Assembly (NCBI RefSeq): GCF_000152965.1
Contig: NZ_CH902583.1
Location: 242,238-306,237, forward strand
Length of the DNA stretch: 64,000 nt
DNA from: Roseobacter sp. MED193
GTDB taxonomy: Bacteria; Pseudomonadota; Alphaproteobacteria; Rhodobacterales; Rhodobacteraceae
Direction: 5' to 3'
Position 1 is the stretch's first letter; each line of letters opens with the position of its first letter. Below are positions 45,590-55,321 of the stretch, piece after piece. The notes beneath the pieces are model-generated. The model was not told the DNA's origin, made no database searches, and saw nothing but the letters and a program-made list of their open reading frames with translations. The position numbers and the translations under genes were made by a program.

Positions 45590-46387
45590 TTAGCCGATAC
45601 GACCAGTGATATAGCTTTCGGTGCGCGGATCTTCGGGGTTGGTAAAGATCTGCCCTGTGGCGCCAAATTCAACCAGGTTGCCGAGGTGGAAAAACGCGGT
45701 TTTCTGGCTGACCCGGGCGGCCTGCTGCATCGAGTGGGTGACAATCACCACGGAATAGTTGGCACGCAGCTCATCGATAAGCTCTTCCACCTGGGCCGTC
45801 GCGATTGGATCCAGTGCAGAACAAGGCTCATCCATCAGCAATACCTCGGGTTCCGTGGCAATGGCGCGGGCGATGCACAGACGCTGCTGCTGACCACCAG
45901 ACAGGCCGGTACCCGGCGCATCAAGGCGATCTTTTACCTCTTCCCAGATGGCAGCACGGCGCAGGGATTTCTCAACAATCTCATCCATTTCTGACTTGTT
46001 TTTCGACAAGCCGTGGATCCGCGGGCCGTAGGCGACATTGTCGTAGATCGATTTGGGGAACGGATTTGGTTTTTGAAACACCATTCCCACCTTGGCGCGC
46101 AATTGTACCGGGTCGACACGTTTGTCGTAGATATCTTCCCCATCCAGCAGAATGTCTCCGGTCACACGACAGACATCAATTGTGTCATTCATCCGATTGA
46201 TGCAGCGCAAGAAAGTAGATTTACCGCACCCTGATGGGCCAATGAAGGCTGTGACCGTGTTTGTGGCGATCTCCACATTCACGTTCTTGATGGCATGGGT
46301 TTCACCATAATAGACGTTGACGTCCCGTGCTGCGATCTTGGTGGTGTTTGTATCCAAGGTTTTATCCAACATATTCATAGTGTTCAT
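45590..46387 (-). CDS. pstB: Phosphate ABC transporter ATP-binding protein PstB
   Basis: A 265-residue ATPase: Walker [10 protein letters not shown], the PstB-specific [20 protein letters not shown], signature [16 protein letters not shown], Walker [17 protein letters not shown] and switch His in [12 protein letters not shown]. The N-terminal start could be any of three close ATGs (46387, 46378, 46372); the first has a good GAGG-containing site upstream. Energises PstC-PstA import of phosphate. Confidence 0.97.
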   Translation of the reverse strand: MNTMNMLDKTLDTNTTKIAARDVNVYYGETHAIKNVNVEIATNTVTAFIGPSGCGKSTFLRCINRMNDTIDVCRVTGDILLDGEDIYDKRVDPVQLRAKVGMVFQKPNPFPKSIYDNVAYGPRIHGLSKNKSEMDEIVEKSLRRAAIWEEVKDRLDAPGTGLSGGQQQRLCIARAIATEPEVLLMDEPCSALDPIATAQVEELIDELRANYSVVIVTHSMQQAARVSQKTAFFHLGNLVEFGATGQIFTNPEDPRTESYITGRIG

Positions 46388-46401
46388 TTCCTCACCTCTG
46401 G

Positions 46402-47754
46402 CTACCAGCGACGTTCAAAGCGACGACGCAGTATTACGGCCACCGTATTCATGGTTACAAGAAAGATTAGCAGAATAATGATCCCGCCCCAGGCGCGCTC
46501 ATAAAAGGCCGGGTCGGCCCGTTTGGCCCATTCGTAGATCTGAGCAGGCATTGCAGAGTTCGGAGACAACAGGCCTTCACCGATGGTCTCTGGAGCGTTG
46601 GAAGCGATAAAGCCAACCATGCCGATCAACAGCAGCGGCGCGGTTTCTCCCAATGCCTGTGCCAGGCCAATGATGGTCCCGGTGAGAATACCCGGCGCGG
46701 CCAATGGCAGCACATGGTGGAACACCGATTGCATTTTGGAAGCGCCAACCCCCAGTGCAGCGTCTCGGATCGAGGGAGGGACCGCCTTCAGGGCTGCACG
46801 GGTCGAAATGATGATCGTCGGCAAGGTCATCAGCGTCAGCACCAAACCACCGACCAACGGGGCGGACATGGGCAGGTGCATGTAGTTGATGAAAACCGCT
46901 AGGCCGAGGATACCATAAACAATTGAGGGCACCGCCGCGAGGTTTGCGATATTGACCTCAATTACATCGGTAATCCAGTTCTTTGGCGCAAACTCTTCCA
47001 GATAGATAGAGGCGGCAACTCCAATTGGCAAAGACAGGGCCAACACCACCAACATCATAAACAGAGAGCCCATCATCGAGACCCCCATCCCTGCGGCTTC
47101 AGGGCGTTGATCCGACGCATCTGACCCAAGGATAAAGTCGAGGTTAAAGGTCTTTTCAATAACTCCGGCAGCAACCAGCGCATCCACCAGGTCCAGTTGT
47201 TCTGCCGAGATGTTCTTATCGTTTGCAATGCTGTCGCGGGACACACGTCCCTTGAGGTACCCATCGACACGGCTCTGAGCCAGGAAGCGGAACTCAACAG
47301 TTTCGCCAATCTTTTCTGGGTTCTCCAGCACAAAGGCACGCAGCTGGGCAACCGCGTTCTTAGACAGCAGCCCCGCCATATGTTTGGTTTTAAGGCTGGT
47401 CTCAATACCCAGATCTGCCACGGTATTCTGCATCGCAGTTTTGATCAGGGGCGCATAGCCAAAGGTTGTGACACGTTTGATGTCTTCAATGTTGCGCTCA
47501 CCGTTTTTGTCCAGCTTGCTTTCCAGCAGTTCGACATTCACGGTGATGAAGGTTTGCTGAAAGGCGCCGGTACCGCGACCAACGATCGTGGTGACCAGAA
47601 CCAGCAGCATAACAAGTCCGACGGCGATTGCGGCGATGCCATAGGCTTTGAACCGTTTCTCGGCAGCGTTGCGCTGGATTGTCCGCTTAGACAGGGTGAG
47701 CAAGGAGCTCTGCGCTGCTGCGGGCTGGTCCGGGGTTGGGCTGAAATCGGTCAT
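46402..47754 (-). CDS. pstA: Phosphate ABC transporter permease PstA (long form)
   Basis: A 450-residue inner-membrane permease, about 150 residues longer than E. coli PstA (296). The extra N-terminal part, after a membrane helix near residues 37-60, is a periplasmic domain with helices and [20 protein letters not shown], matching the DUF3333-bearing PstA of alphaproteobacteria and vibrios. The permease core has [20 protein letters not shown] as the EAA loop. Its ATG overlaps the pstC stop by one base. Confidence 0.95.
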   Translation of the reverse strand: MTDFSPTPDQPAAAQSSLLTLSKRTIQRNAAEKRFKAYGIAAIAVGLVMLLVLVTTIVGRGTGAFQQTFITVNVELLESKLDKNGERNIEDIKRVTTFGYAPLIKTAMQNTVADLGIETSLKTKHMAGLLSKNAVAQLRAFVLENPEKIGETVEFRFLAQSRVDGYLKGRVSRDSIANDKNISAEQLDLVDALVAAGVIEKTFNLDFILGSDASDQRPEAAGMGVSMMGSLFMMLVVLALSLPIGVAASIYLEEFAPKNWITDVIEVNIANLAAVPSIVYGILGLAVFINYMHLPMSAPLVGGLVLTLMTLPTIIISTRAALKAVPPSIRDAALGVGASKMQSVFHHVLPLAAPGILTGTIIGLAQALGETAPLLLIGMVGFIASNAPETIGEGLLSPNSAMPAQIYEWAKRADPAFYERAWGGIIILLIFLVTMNTVAVILRRRFERRW

Positions 47755-49232
47755 TAGTCGTACTGCTCCCGATATTTGCGCACGATATAAAGCGCCAGGA
47801 CGTTAAGGCCCAGGGTAAGGACAAAGAGGGAAAGCCCGAGGGCAAAGGCGACCAGCGTTTCAGGGCTGGCAAAATCGGTATCGCCGGTCAGCTGGCTGAC
47901 AACACGGGTGGTGATTGTCGTCATGGATTCAAAGGGGTTGGCGGAGAACTTGGCAATCGCCCCTGCCCCCATCACGACGATCATCGTCTCGCCGATCGCA
48001 CGAGAGGCTGCAAGCAATATGGCTCCCACGATGCCTGGAAGAGCTGCGGGTAATACCACCTGTCGAATTGTTTCCGACCGGGTTGCGCCCAGGCCCAGCG
48101 AGCCATCGCGCAGCGATTGGGGAACCGCGTTGATAATGTCGTCAGACAAAGAGGAGACAAAGGGGATCAACATGATACCCATCACCACCCCTGCAGTGAG
48201 AACTGAGGTTGCACCAGTCATCCAGTTGAGCCCAAGGATGCCGTTTTCGCCCTGACCAAAAAGGTTGAGAAGCAGCGGGCCAACGGTCAGAAGCGCAAAG
48301 AGGCCATAAACGATTGTCGGAATACCCGCGAGGATCTCCAGCAGTGGTTTTGCCAGGGAGCGCACAGCTGGTCCGGCGTATTCAGAGAGGTAGATCGCTG
48401 CAAACAAACCCACTGGCACCGCAACCAAAAGCGCAATGGCTGAGATATAGAGCGTGCCCCAGAGCAGTGGCAGCATCGACAACTCACTGTCGCCGCGGAA
48501 GTTGGGCGCCCAGGTGCTGCCAAAGAAGAAGTCCGTCCAGGCATGCAGACCAAAGAAGTTTACTGTTTCAAACAGCATCGACAAGACGATGCCAACCGTT
48601 GTGAGGATCGCGAGCGACGCCGCCAGGATCAACAGGGCCAAAACCCCGCGCTCAACAACGTTTCGGGCGCGGAACTCTTTGTTGGTGTGGCGTGCAGAAA
48701 GGCCAAAGCCAGCCAGGGCCAAGACCAGGCAAACAACCGCCATTGCGGTCGACCCTGTGCTAGACAGCTGTCGGTAGCTCTGAGCTGCTGAGAGTACCTC
48801 AGGGCGCACTTCGGAGCCCAGAGCGACGCCCACGGTGCCGAGTAGTTCACGCACATCAGTGGTGCTTGCATCCAGGGCAAGTGTCTCAGCGGTGGTCATC
48901 ACATTTTGTTCTACAGCTTGATCCAGCCCTTCTGCGAGGCGCCGAACATCGCTCATCACCAGGCCGATGCTGGTGTTTTCGGGGAGCAAGTCCTGCGGGA
49001 TGGTCGCCGAGACCCGGTTTTCAATCACCAGCGGTTGCGCCAGAAGCCAAATCACCAAGGTCAGCAGAGCTGGAATGGCGATACTCATGGCTACATTTGC
49101 GCCGTAATAGATTGGCAAGGAATGCAAATGGCGCGGGTTTCCCTGCACCGAGGCCAAGGCGCGGCGGCGCCCAAACCAAAAGCCAAGCGCGGTAAGCGCT
49201 AGCAAGACAACGACAAGCCAGAATAGTGGCAT
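47754..49232 (-). CDS. pstC: Phosphate ABC transporter permease PstC (long form)
   Basis: A 492-residue permease, again longer than E. coli PstC (319). An N-terminal helix (residues about 2-20), a second helix, a periplasmic insertion (about 65-160) and then the transport core with LRDGSLGLGATRSETIRQVV, the EAA-type loop that contacts PstB. ATG at 49232 follows CGGAG with seven bases between; a TTG one codon upstream is less likely. Overlaps pstA (TAATG). Confidence 0.95.
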   Translation of the reverse strand: MPLFWLVVVLLALTALGFWFGRRRALASVQGNPRHLHSLPIYYGANVAMSIAIPALLTLVIWLLAQPLVIENRVSATIPQDLLPENTSIGLVMSDVRRLAEGLDQAVEQNVMTTAETLALDASTTDVRELLGTVGVALGSEVRPEVLSAAQSYRQLSSTGSTAMAVVCLVLALAGFGLSARHTNKEFRARNVVERGVLALLILAASLAILTTVGIVLSMLFETVNFFGLHAWTDFFFGSTWAPNFRGDSELSMLPLLWGTLYISAIALLVAVPVGLFAAIYLSEYAGPAVRSLAKPLLEILAGIPTIVYGLFALLTVGPLLLNLFGQGENGILGLNWMTGATSVLTAGVVMGIMLIPFVSSLSDDIINAVPQSLRDGSLGLGATRSETIRQVVLPAALPGIVGAILLAASRAIGETMIVVMGAGAIAKFSANPFESMTTITTRVVSQLTGDTDFASPETLVAFALGLSLFVLTLGLNVLALYIVRKYREQYD

Positions 49233-49291
49233 CAAAAGCTCCGGTGTGACAGCAGCGAAAAAGGCGAGCTGGATTTAGTCCAGAAACACGA

Positions 49292-49314
49292 CTGGGGCGG
49301 ATGATCCGCCCCAG
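49292..49314 (-). promoter_or_regulatory. Intercistronic hairpin between pstS and pstC
   Basis: CTGGGGCGGA (49292-49301) pairs perfectly with TCCGCCCCAG (49305-49314) around a three-base loop. With no strong T run it more likely stabilises the pstS mRNA or attenuates the permease genes than fully terminates. Confidence 0.6.
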
Positions 49315-49339
49315 CCAAAAGGCTATGTGCTGGGGGCTA

Positions 49340-50395
49340 TTAGGAGTTGCCGCCCATGGTGGCTTCATTTGCAACCGTTTCCTGAGTCTGGCTCAGTTCT
49401 GGGTCGGCAACCAGGCCATATTCGGACAGAGGACCATCAGGGCCGGCAACTTCATCGGAGATGAAGAATTCAGCATATTCTTTCAGGCCAGGGATCACGC
49501 CGATGTGAGCTTTCTTCACGTAGAAGAACAGTGGCCGCGAAACAGGATATTCGCCGGTCGCGATGCTTTCAGTCGAAGGCACGATACCGGACATGGTTGC
49601 AACCTGCAGCTTGTCGGTGTTGTTTTCGTAGAAAGCCAGACCAAAGACGCCGATGCCATCTTTGTTGCTCTCGATGCGGGCCAGGGTCTCGGTGTAGTCG
49701 CCATCGATGTCAACGGAAACGCCATCGGTACGCAGAGCGATACAGGCTTTTTCGGCAGCTTTTTTCTGGGCCTTAGGAGTGTCGCCTTCGGCTTGGGCCA
49801 GCAGGTGTTCAAATGCGCCGGTGGCTTCACAGCCAGCCAGGATCACTTTGTCTTCGAACACTTCACGGGTGCCGTGCTTGGTGCCTGGGATAAAGGCCTG
49901 AAGGCTCTGGGCTGGGAAAGACGCGTTTACGTCAGCCCAGGTTTTGTTTGGGTTTGGAACCATTTTGCCGTCAACCAGGATCTCATCGGACAGAGCCAGG
50001 AACCAGTCGGTGGGGGTGTAGGCAAATTCGTTGCCGTTGATGTCGGAAGCAAAGACGATGCCATCATAGCCAATGCGAACTTCGATGATGTCGGTGACAC
50101 CAGCTTCGGCGCAGGCTTTGATTTCTTTTTCCTTGATGGCGCGCGATGCATTGGCGACATCAATGGTGTTCTCTCCAACACCTTCACAGAACCGCTTCAG
50201 ACCAGCCGAAGAGCCACCGGATTCAACAACGGGTGTTGGGAAGTCAAAGTTTTCGCCAAAGGCTTCGGCTACGATGGAAGCATAGGGCAGAACGGTCGAG
50301 GAGCCTGCAACCTGAACCTGGTCACGTGCTGTGGCAGCTGTCGCCGTAGCAGCGGCAATGGTCAGGGCAGAAGCGGTCAGTTTCACAAAGGACAT
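49340..50395 (-). CDS. pstS: Phosphate-binding protein PstS
   Basis: A 351-residue periplasmic protein with a signal peptide (MSFVKLTASALTIAAATATA, cleavage after an Ala near residue 23). The mature part starts RDQVQVAGSSTVLPYASIVA, with the phosphate-binding SSTVLPYA loop, and later VVESGGSSAGLKRFCEGVGE, a second phosphate-contact segment. Length is close to E. coli PstS (346). The ATG at 50395 is favoured over the one four codons upstream because GGAG lies between them. Regulated by a Pho box about 85-110 bases upstream. Confidence 0.95.
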   Translation of the reverse strand: MSFVKLTASALTIAAATATAATARDQVQVAGSSTVLPYASIVAEAFGENFDFPTPVVESGGSSAGLKRFCEGVGENTIDVANASRAIKEKEIKACAEAGVTDIIEVRIGYDGIVFASDINGNEFAYTPTDWFLALSDEILVDGKMVPNPNKTWADVNASFPAQSLQAFIPGTKHGTREVFEDKVILAGCEATGAFEHLLAQAEGDTPKAQKKAAEKACIALRTDGVSVDIDGDYTETLARIESNKDGIGVFGLAFYENNTDKLQVATMSGIVPSTESIATGEYPVSRPLFFYVKKAHIGVIPGLKEYAEFFISDEVAGPDGPLSEYGLVADPELSQTQETVANEATMGGNS

Positions 50396-50830
50396 GGGAG
50401 TCTCCATGAGAGATTAATATGTGTGACCATCTTCGTGATGATCATGGGCTCCTCCTAAGAGGCGTACATGAGGCTTTTGTGACGGCTATGTAACAGGCAT
50501 ATGACAAAAGCCAGATTGAGGCGATATTTGTCACAAAACAGGCCTCTGTCTTAACTAATTTTAACGCGAGGCTCAGAAATGGCTAAGAACCTGTCGTCTG
50601 AAACTAATACCCCAGCGCCCTGCCCCTAAAGTTCCGCGCTGAATGACGCTGGTCGCAACAGGTCATATTCCCGGAGGCAGTTTTGCGGTCGGGGGGTAAC
50701 GCCCATCTAGAAATACCAAAGACCTGCATCGTCAGGCCCGGTCGCAGCTCAATCAATCGACCATTCGCTTGACCGGCAGGATCTAGAGTTCTTCGTGTGG
50801 CTCTCGGACCAAGCAGAGGCCTGAGGCTTG
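50396..50830. other. Intergenic region phoR-pstS
   Basis: 435 bases holding the Pho box and the pstS leader. Apart from that site, and a short palindrome TTTGTGACAAA near 50527-50537 on the minus strand, nothing was recognised; no clear terminator for phoR was found, so some read-through from phoR to pstS is possible. Confidence 0.5.
50479..50507 (-). promoter_or_regulatory. Pho box (PhoB-binding site) of pstS
   Basis: Reading on the minus strand, three seven-base half-sites occur with an exact 11-base period: TTGTCAT, CTGTTAC and CCGTCAC, separated by four-base A/T-containing spacers. This matches the CTGTCAT-N4-CTGTCAT Pho-box pattern with an additional third half-site. It lies 84-112 bases upstream of the pstS start. 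Confidence 0.85.
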
Positions 50831-51874
50831 CTACGACAGCGGCAAGGTCACCGCAAAACAGGTTCCAACCCCAAGATCGCTGCTGACCCGCAGTCGCCCC
50901 CTGTGACGGTTGACGATATGCTTTACGATTGCCAATCCCAGCCCGGTTCCACCTTGCTCGCGAGAACGGTGATTGTCAGCGCGGTAGAACCGCTCTGTCA
51001 GACGGGGCAAATGGATTGGATCAATGCCCGCCCCGTTGTCCATTACCTTGACGCGCACGGCTGCGGTGCGCAGAGAAGGATCACGCTCCAGCAGTTCAAC
51101 CGTCATCTCTACCTGGTCTCCGCCGTATTTGATGGCGTTTTCAATCAAGTTCATAAAGACTTGGAGCAATTGATCTGGATCCCCAATGATCATCACCGGC
51201 TCAGAGGGAGGTGTGAACTTCAGGCTGACGTTGTCAGCATCGGCCAAGGGTTGCATGGTTTTTAATGTCGAGGCGAGATGGGCCACGAGGTCCAATTCCT
51301 CTTTGGGCCGAATGCGCTCTTTGCTTTCAACGCGGTTCAAAGACAACAAATCCCCGACCAAGCGGTTCATTCGGCTGGCTTCGCCTTCCATGATCGATAG
51401 GAACCGATCCCGGGCATCGGCATCATCGCGCGCCGCACCACGTAGGGTTTCAATAAATCCCATCAAGGCAGTTAGCGGTGTCCGCAATTCATGGCTGACA
51501 TTGGCAACAAAATCACGCCGCATCTGATTGGCCTGCTCCCGTTCGGTCACATCAGTAAAGCTAATCAGCACTGCGCCTCCCTCCACCGCACCAATCCCTG
51601 CAATATAGCGTAAGGAGACTTCATAGGTGGTGTCTTGGGCCCCATCGTTGGACAAGTACCGGGTGGCGCGATTGCCGCGATCCTCCAGGCATTTTTCTAT
51701 CGCGCCTGCAACACTGGGCTGGCGCAGGATGGTGGCAAAATGGCGACCCATTATTTGATCTCCCAACAGCTCATGCCCAAGCCGATTGGCTCCGATGAAC
51801 CGCTCAGTTTGGTCCACCAAGACGCTCGGCAGCGGCATGGCTTCCAGGAAACCTGCGATCACCTCTTGTTTCAT
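50831..51874 (-). CDS. phoR: Phosphate regulon sensor kinase PhoR (no membrane segment)
   Basis: A 347-residue histidine kinase: PAS domain (about residues 8-108), HisKA with VANVSHELRTPLTALMGFIE (phospho-His128), HATPase with NLIENAIKYGG (N box), VMDNGAGIDP (G1) and QGGTGLGLAIVKHIV (G2). Unlike E. coli PhoR (431 residues, two membrane helices) no hydrophobic membrane segment is seen, so it appears soluble, presumably tethered by contacts with PhoU and the Pst complex. The ATG at 51874 has GGAG upstream. It lies ahead of pstS in the same direction. Confidence 0.93.
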   Translation of the reverse strand: MKQEVIAGFLEAMPLPSVLVDQTERFIGANRLGHELLGDQIMGRHFATILRQPSVAGAIEKCLEDRGNRATRYLSNDGAQDTTYEVSLRYIAGIGAVEGGAVLISFTDVTEREQANQMRRDFVANVSHELRTPLTALMGFIETLRGAARDDADARDRFLSIMEGEASRMNRLVGDLLSLNRVESKERIRPKEELDLVAHLASTLKTMQPLADADNVSLKFTPPSEPVMIIGDPDQLLQVFMNLIENAIKYGGDQVEMTVELLERDPSLRTAAVRVKVMDNGAGIDPIHLPRLTERFYRADNHRSREQGGTGLGLAIVKHIVNRHRGRLRVSSDLGVGTCFAVTLPLS

Positions 51875-51992
51875 TCTCCGCTCTCCACTGTGATTCAGCT
51901 CTCCTAACAGGCGAATGTAAATGTCATATGGCAAGCTGTCGCAGCGCAATACGAGCGGGATGCGTGGCTCTCAGAATTTTGAGAAAACCTGC

Positions 51993-52514
51993 TCAAATGG
52001 GGCGCATCTCGTCCCGAAAACGGCGCATGTTTTCTTGATAATGCAGGGCGCTGAGGGTGAGGTTCTTGGCTTGAGCCTCAGACACTTCCCGCACCACCTT
52101 ACCAGGCGCGCCCATTACCAATGAATTATCCGGGATCACCTTGTTTTCGGTGATCAAGGCCCCTGCCCCGATCAGGCAGTTCTTGCCGATCTTGGCACCG
52201 TTCAGAACCGTAGCCCCCATGCCGATCAGGCTGTTTTCACCGATGGTGCAGCCATGCAGCATCACCTTGTGACCAATGGTGCAGTTCTTGCCCACGGTCA
52301 GCGGAAAGCCTGCATCAATGTGCATGACTACGTTCTCCTGCACATTTGCGCCTTCACAGATGCGAATTTCTTCGTGGTCGGCGCGAATGGTGCAGCCAAA
52401 CCAGACCGAAGCGCCGGCCTCCAGCACAACCTGCCCCACTAAATTGGCATCCGGGGCAACCCAGGTATCGGCGTGCAGTTGCGGTTGATGGGCCCCAAGA
52501 GCATAAAGGGTCAT
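51993..52514 (-). CDS. Gamma-class carbonic anhydrase-like protein
   Basis: A 173-residue left-handed beta-helix protein with repeated hexapeptides ([20 protein letters not shown], then [20 protein letters not shown]). Histidines in [15 protein letters not shown] are placed like the zinc ligands of gamma carbonic anhydrases (YrdA/CaiE/Cam group). Its ATG overlaps the gmk stop by four bases. Whether it has carbonic anhydrase activity is uncertain for the small YrdA-like group. Confidence 0.88.
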   Translation of the reverse strand: MTLYALGAHQPQLHADTWVAPDANLVGQVVLEAGASVWFGCTIRADHEEIRICEGANVQENVVMHIDAGFPLTVGKNCTIGHKVMLHGCTIGENSLIGMGATVLNGAKIGKNCLIGAGALITENKVIPDNSLVMGAPGKVVREVSEAQAKNLTLSALHYQENMRRFRDEMRPI

Positions 52515-53152
52515 GACATTTCCTCAAATTCCGTCTGCAGTACCCGCACGTGATCTGTCAGCTGCGGTTGCTGGATGCGTCGCAGCCGGGTTGCAGAAAT
52601 TATGGTCTTCAGCGCCTCTTCGGTGGCGTCCAAGTCATCATTGATCAAGACGTGATCATAGCTGCCCCAGTGGCTGATTTCATCCCAGCTCTTTTCCATC
52701 CGGCGCGAAATAACCTCCGCGTCGTCCTGACCGCGGCTTTCCAGCCGGCGCTTAAGCTCGGTGATCGAGGGCGGCAGCAGAAAGATCGACAGCGTATGCT
52801 GACCCAGTTCCGAATTGCGGATCTGCTGGGCACCCTGCCAATCGATATCAAACAAGACGTCCTGACCGTCCTCGATAGCGGCGCGCACCGGCCCTTTTGG
52901 GGATCCGTAGAAATTGCCAAAGACATGGGCATGTTCAAGCATATCATTTTCGGTCACGGCTGATTTGAAATCATCTACCGACACAAAGTGATAGTCCTGT
53001 CCATTGACCTCTCCGGGTCGTGGGTTTCGGGTGGTGGCTGAGACGGAGAAGGAAATGCTGTCGTCCCAGCTGCGAAGCCGTTTTGCCAGGGTGGATTTGC
53101 CTGCGCCGGAGGGCGAGGACAGGATGATCAAAAGGCCGCGGCGGTCTGCCAT
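52511..53152 (-). CDS. gmk: Guanylate kinase
   Basis: A 213-residue kinase converting GMP to GDP. P-loop [10 protein letters not shown], then [30 protein letters not shown] and [11 protein letters not shown], the GMP-binding segments. Length close to E. coli Gmk (207). In one minus-strand group yicC-gmk-carbonic anhydrase; yicC-gmk pairing is widespread in bacteria. Confidence 0.96.
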   Translation of the reverse strand: MADRRGLLIILSSPSGAGKSTLAKRLRSWDDSISFSVSATTRNPRPGEVNGQDYHFVSVDDFKSAVTENDMLEHAHVFGNFYGSPKGPVRAAIEDGQDVLFDIDWQGAQQIRNSELGQHTLSIFLLPPSITELKRRLESRGQDDAEVISRRMEKSWDEISHWGSYDHVLINDDLDATEEALKTIISATRLRRIQQPQLTDHVRVLQTEFEEMS

Positions 53153-53171
53153 CAGGTCTTCTCCTTTGGAG

Positions 53172-54068
53172 TTACTCTATATTTTGCACTTGTTCGCGCA
53201 TTTGGTCGATCACTGCTTTCAACTCTAGACCCACCGAGGTCAAGTCACTGTTGAGCGCCTTGGAACAGAGCGTATTGGCCTCGCGGTTAAATTCCTGCAT
53301 CAGAAAATCAAACTTTCGCCCTACGGCGTCACCGGTGGACAAAAGCTCCTCTGCAGCAGTGACATGGGCCGCAAGCCGATCGATTTCCTCGGTCACATCA
53401 GATTTCACCGCCAGCATCGCCAACTCCAGGGCAACACGGTTGGCATCAACCCCTTCAGTGTTTTCCAGGACCTTAGCCAGATTGGCCTTAAGCGCCTCTG
53501 CCACCAGAGGCTTGCGTGCCTCGGCGCGCTCAGTTGCCAATTGGGTCAAACGCTTCACCTCTGCCAACTGATCGCGCAGAACCTGCGCCAGGGCTGCCCC
53601 TTCTGCTTCACGCATTTGAACGAATTGGGTCAAAAGGCTTTCGAATTCCTCTTTTAATGCGGCGACCAAGGGGGCCGGGTCATCCTCGGTCGCTGTGGTC
53701 TCCAGAACCCCACGTATTGACAGCAAATCCGCACCAGAGGTTACCGAAAGATCTACCCCTGCGGATTGCGCCAGTGCCTCGGCCTCTGCCAGGGCGGCGA
53801 GGACAGAGGCCAATAGAGGTTTGTTCAGTGAGAGCGTGCCAGCGCCTTCTTCTCCCCGGCTGATCCGAAGCCCCAAAGAGACATTGCCCCGCGCCAACCG
53901 GTGGCCCATGACCTTACGCAGATGGGCTTCGAGCCCCTCTAACCAGTCCGGCACGCGTAGCCGCAGATCCAGCCCCTTGGCGTTGACAGAGCGCATTTCC
54001 CAGCTCCAACTATGAGCGGCAAGCCGACCCTGGCCCGAGGCAAAGCCCGTCATGCTTCGAATTTTCAT
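53172..54068 (-). CDS. YicC-family endoribonuclease
   Basis: A 298-residue protein with the YicC N-terminal signature ([12 protein letters not shown], then [14 protein letters not shown]) and the C-terminal DUF1732 block ([20 protein letters not shown], then [20 protein letters not shown]). E. coli YicC is an endoribonuclease implicated in small-RNA turnover. The ATG at 54068 is one codon after an upstream TTG. First gene of a group with gmk. Confidence 0.92.
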   Translation of the reverse strand: MKIRSMTGFASGQGRLAAHSWSWEMRSVNAKGLDLRLRVPDWLEGLEAHLRKVMGHRLARGNVSLGLRISRGEEGAGTLSLNKPLLASVLAALAEAEALAQSAGVDLSVTSGADLLSIRGVLETTATEDDPAPLVAALKEEFESLLTQFVQMREAEGAALAQVLRDQLAEVKRLTQLATERAEARKPLVAEALKANLAKVLENTEGVDANRVALELAMLAVKSDVTEEIDRLAAHVTAAEELLSTGDAVGRKFDFLMQEFNREANTLCSKALNSDLTSVGLELKAVIDQMREQVQNIE

Positions 54069-54169
54069 CAATTTTTCCTTATCTGGCCAACTGGCTGCAA
54101 CTTCGGGCCCAAAACTGTGTCGTCAGACGAGGTGACAGACCCAAAAGGATAGGTGCTTATCCAAAGGCG

Positions 54170-54238
54170 TTAACCATTGCTTTAAGTTTTAGTCCAAATT
54201 TGAATAATATTATGGCATGTTAACTGCAAGGTAACCAT
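54170..54238. promoter_or_regulatory. CtrA-like motifs upstream of the PAS_5 gene
   Basis: TTAACCAT (54170-54177), followed by TTTAA, and a second site GTTAAC-N6-GTAACC (from 54219, including GTAACCAT at 54231-54238) resemble the TTAA-N7-TTAA/TTAACCAT sites of CtrA. They lie about 80-150 bases upstream of the next gene. Binding is not shown; spacing is imperfect in the first. Confidence 0.4.
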
Positions 54239-54319
54239 CTAAACGGTACGAATAAGGCAGTCGACAGACTGTGTTGCGGACTTGATGGGACATGAACCGG
54301 ATAACGTAAGGAAAAGCAC

Positions 54320-55135
54320 ATGTTTTTTGGCGATAGCAAAAACACTAGCCAGGGCAAGGGTCACAACAAGGTGGTTGCCATGACAAATTTCCGTAACACC
54401 GTTCCGGTTTCCTCCATGCGCCAGGCAGAAGCCTATTGGACAGCTCTGCGCCGTGGTGACGATATTCCAAGCCGCGCGCAGATCGATCCACGCGGGCTAG
54501 AAAACATCCTGTCCCAGACCTTCATTCTGGAACGTGTTGCGCCCGGTATCGCCCGCTTCCGTCTGGCCGGCCAAAAGGTCAATGAAATGGCTGGAATGGA
54601 AGTGCGCGGCATGCCGATCACCGCCTTTTTCACCCCTGAAGCGCGCAAACAGATGAGTGCTGCGCTCGAACATATGTTTGAAGCTCCTGCGATCGTAGAG
54701 ATCGAGATGCAGACCGAAGGCTCCCGCCTGCGCGGTCGCCGCGAAGCGCGCATGTTGCTGCTGCCCCTGCGCAGTGATCTGGGCGATGTCAGCCGGGCGC
54801 TTGGGGTCTTTGTGTCCGAAGGCAACCCAACAAAGACGTCTCAGCGTTTTACCATCACTTCGATCGAGATGCGCGCCATTGCCAAAGCCACTGATGATAC
54901 TGAATTCAAAGCAAAATCACGTGGTTCGGATGATGTAAACACACCTAATCCTGAGTTTGCAAAATTGCAGTCCCGTATGACGGAAGAAACTTCGATATTG
55001 CAGGAAGCGCGTGATCTGGCGGACCTCAAGCTCTCCAGACCTGCCCGAGACACTTCGCGCGCGGACGCCAAGAGTAAATCCAAAGGATCACATCTACGGC
55101 TGGTTTCCAGCCGTGATGATACGACCGTTTCGTAA
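54320..55135 (+). CDS. PAS_5 domain protein
   Basis: A 271-residue soluble protein. Residues about 33-165 match the PAS_5 family (AEAYWTALRRGDDIPSRAQI, DPRGLENILSQTFILE, GQKVNEMAGMEVRGMPITAF); the C-terminal third is polar and probably flexible. Alphaproteobacterial PAS_5 proteins include the regulator MopJ of Caulobacter, which affects CtrA and cell-cycle signalling. AAGGA lies eight bases ahead of the ATG. Upstream CtrA-like sites fit a cell-cycle or motility link, inferred only. Confidence 0.82.
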   Translation: MFFGDSKNTSQGKGHNKVVAMTNFRNTVPVSSMRQAEAYWTALRRGDDIPSRAQIDPRGLENILSQTFILERVAPGIARFRLAGQKVNEMAGMEVRGMPITAFFTPEARKQMSAALEHMFEAPAIVEIEMQTEGSRLRGRREARMLLLPLRSDLGDVSRALGVFVSEGNPTKTSQRFTITSIEMRAIAKATDDTEFKAKSRGSDDVNTPNPEFAKLQSRMTEETSILQEARDLADLKLSRPARDTSRADAKSKSKGSHLRLVSSRDDTTVS

Positions 55136-55181
55136 AATTTTAGCCGCATTCTAGTCTATTTGGTCATAGTCTAGTTACCAG

Positions 55182-55213
55182 CGCCCCGTGGAAGAATTCC
55201 CGGGGCGTTTCCC
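55182..55213 (+). terminator. Likely terminator of the PAS_5 gene
   Basis: CGCCCCG (55182-55188) pairs with CGGGGCG (55201-55207) and is followed by a short T run (TTTCCCTTT). Confidence 0.6.
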
Positions 55214-55264
55214 TTTGCATCAACAAAAGTTCCCCTCAAAACCTTGCAACGATCTGACAAAAGA

Positions 55265-55296
55265 AAAACCGCCCCATTAGCCTGGGGCGGTTTTCT
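55265..55296. terminator. Bidirectional terminator before aroH-type DAHP synthase 3' end
   Basis: AAAACCGCCCCA (55265-55276) pairs perfectly with TGGGGCGGTTTT (55283-55294) around a six-base loop. A and T tracts on both sides suit termination from the PAS_5 gene and from the DAHP synthase gene. Confidence 0.92.
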
Positions 55297-55321
55297 AGTC
55301 AGTATTGGCGGCGGCAGCGGT

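Noticed and set aside
51915..51942. Possible Pho box upstream of phoR (ATGTCAT and CTGTCGC)
   Set aside because: The spacing is 15 bases rather than 11, and the sites do not form a proper direct repeat.
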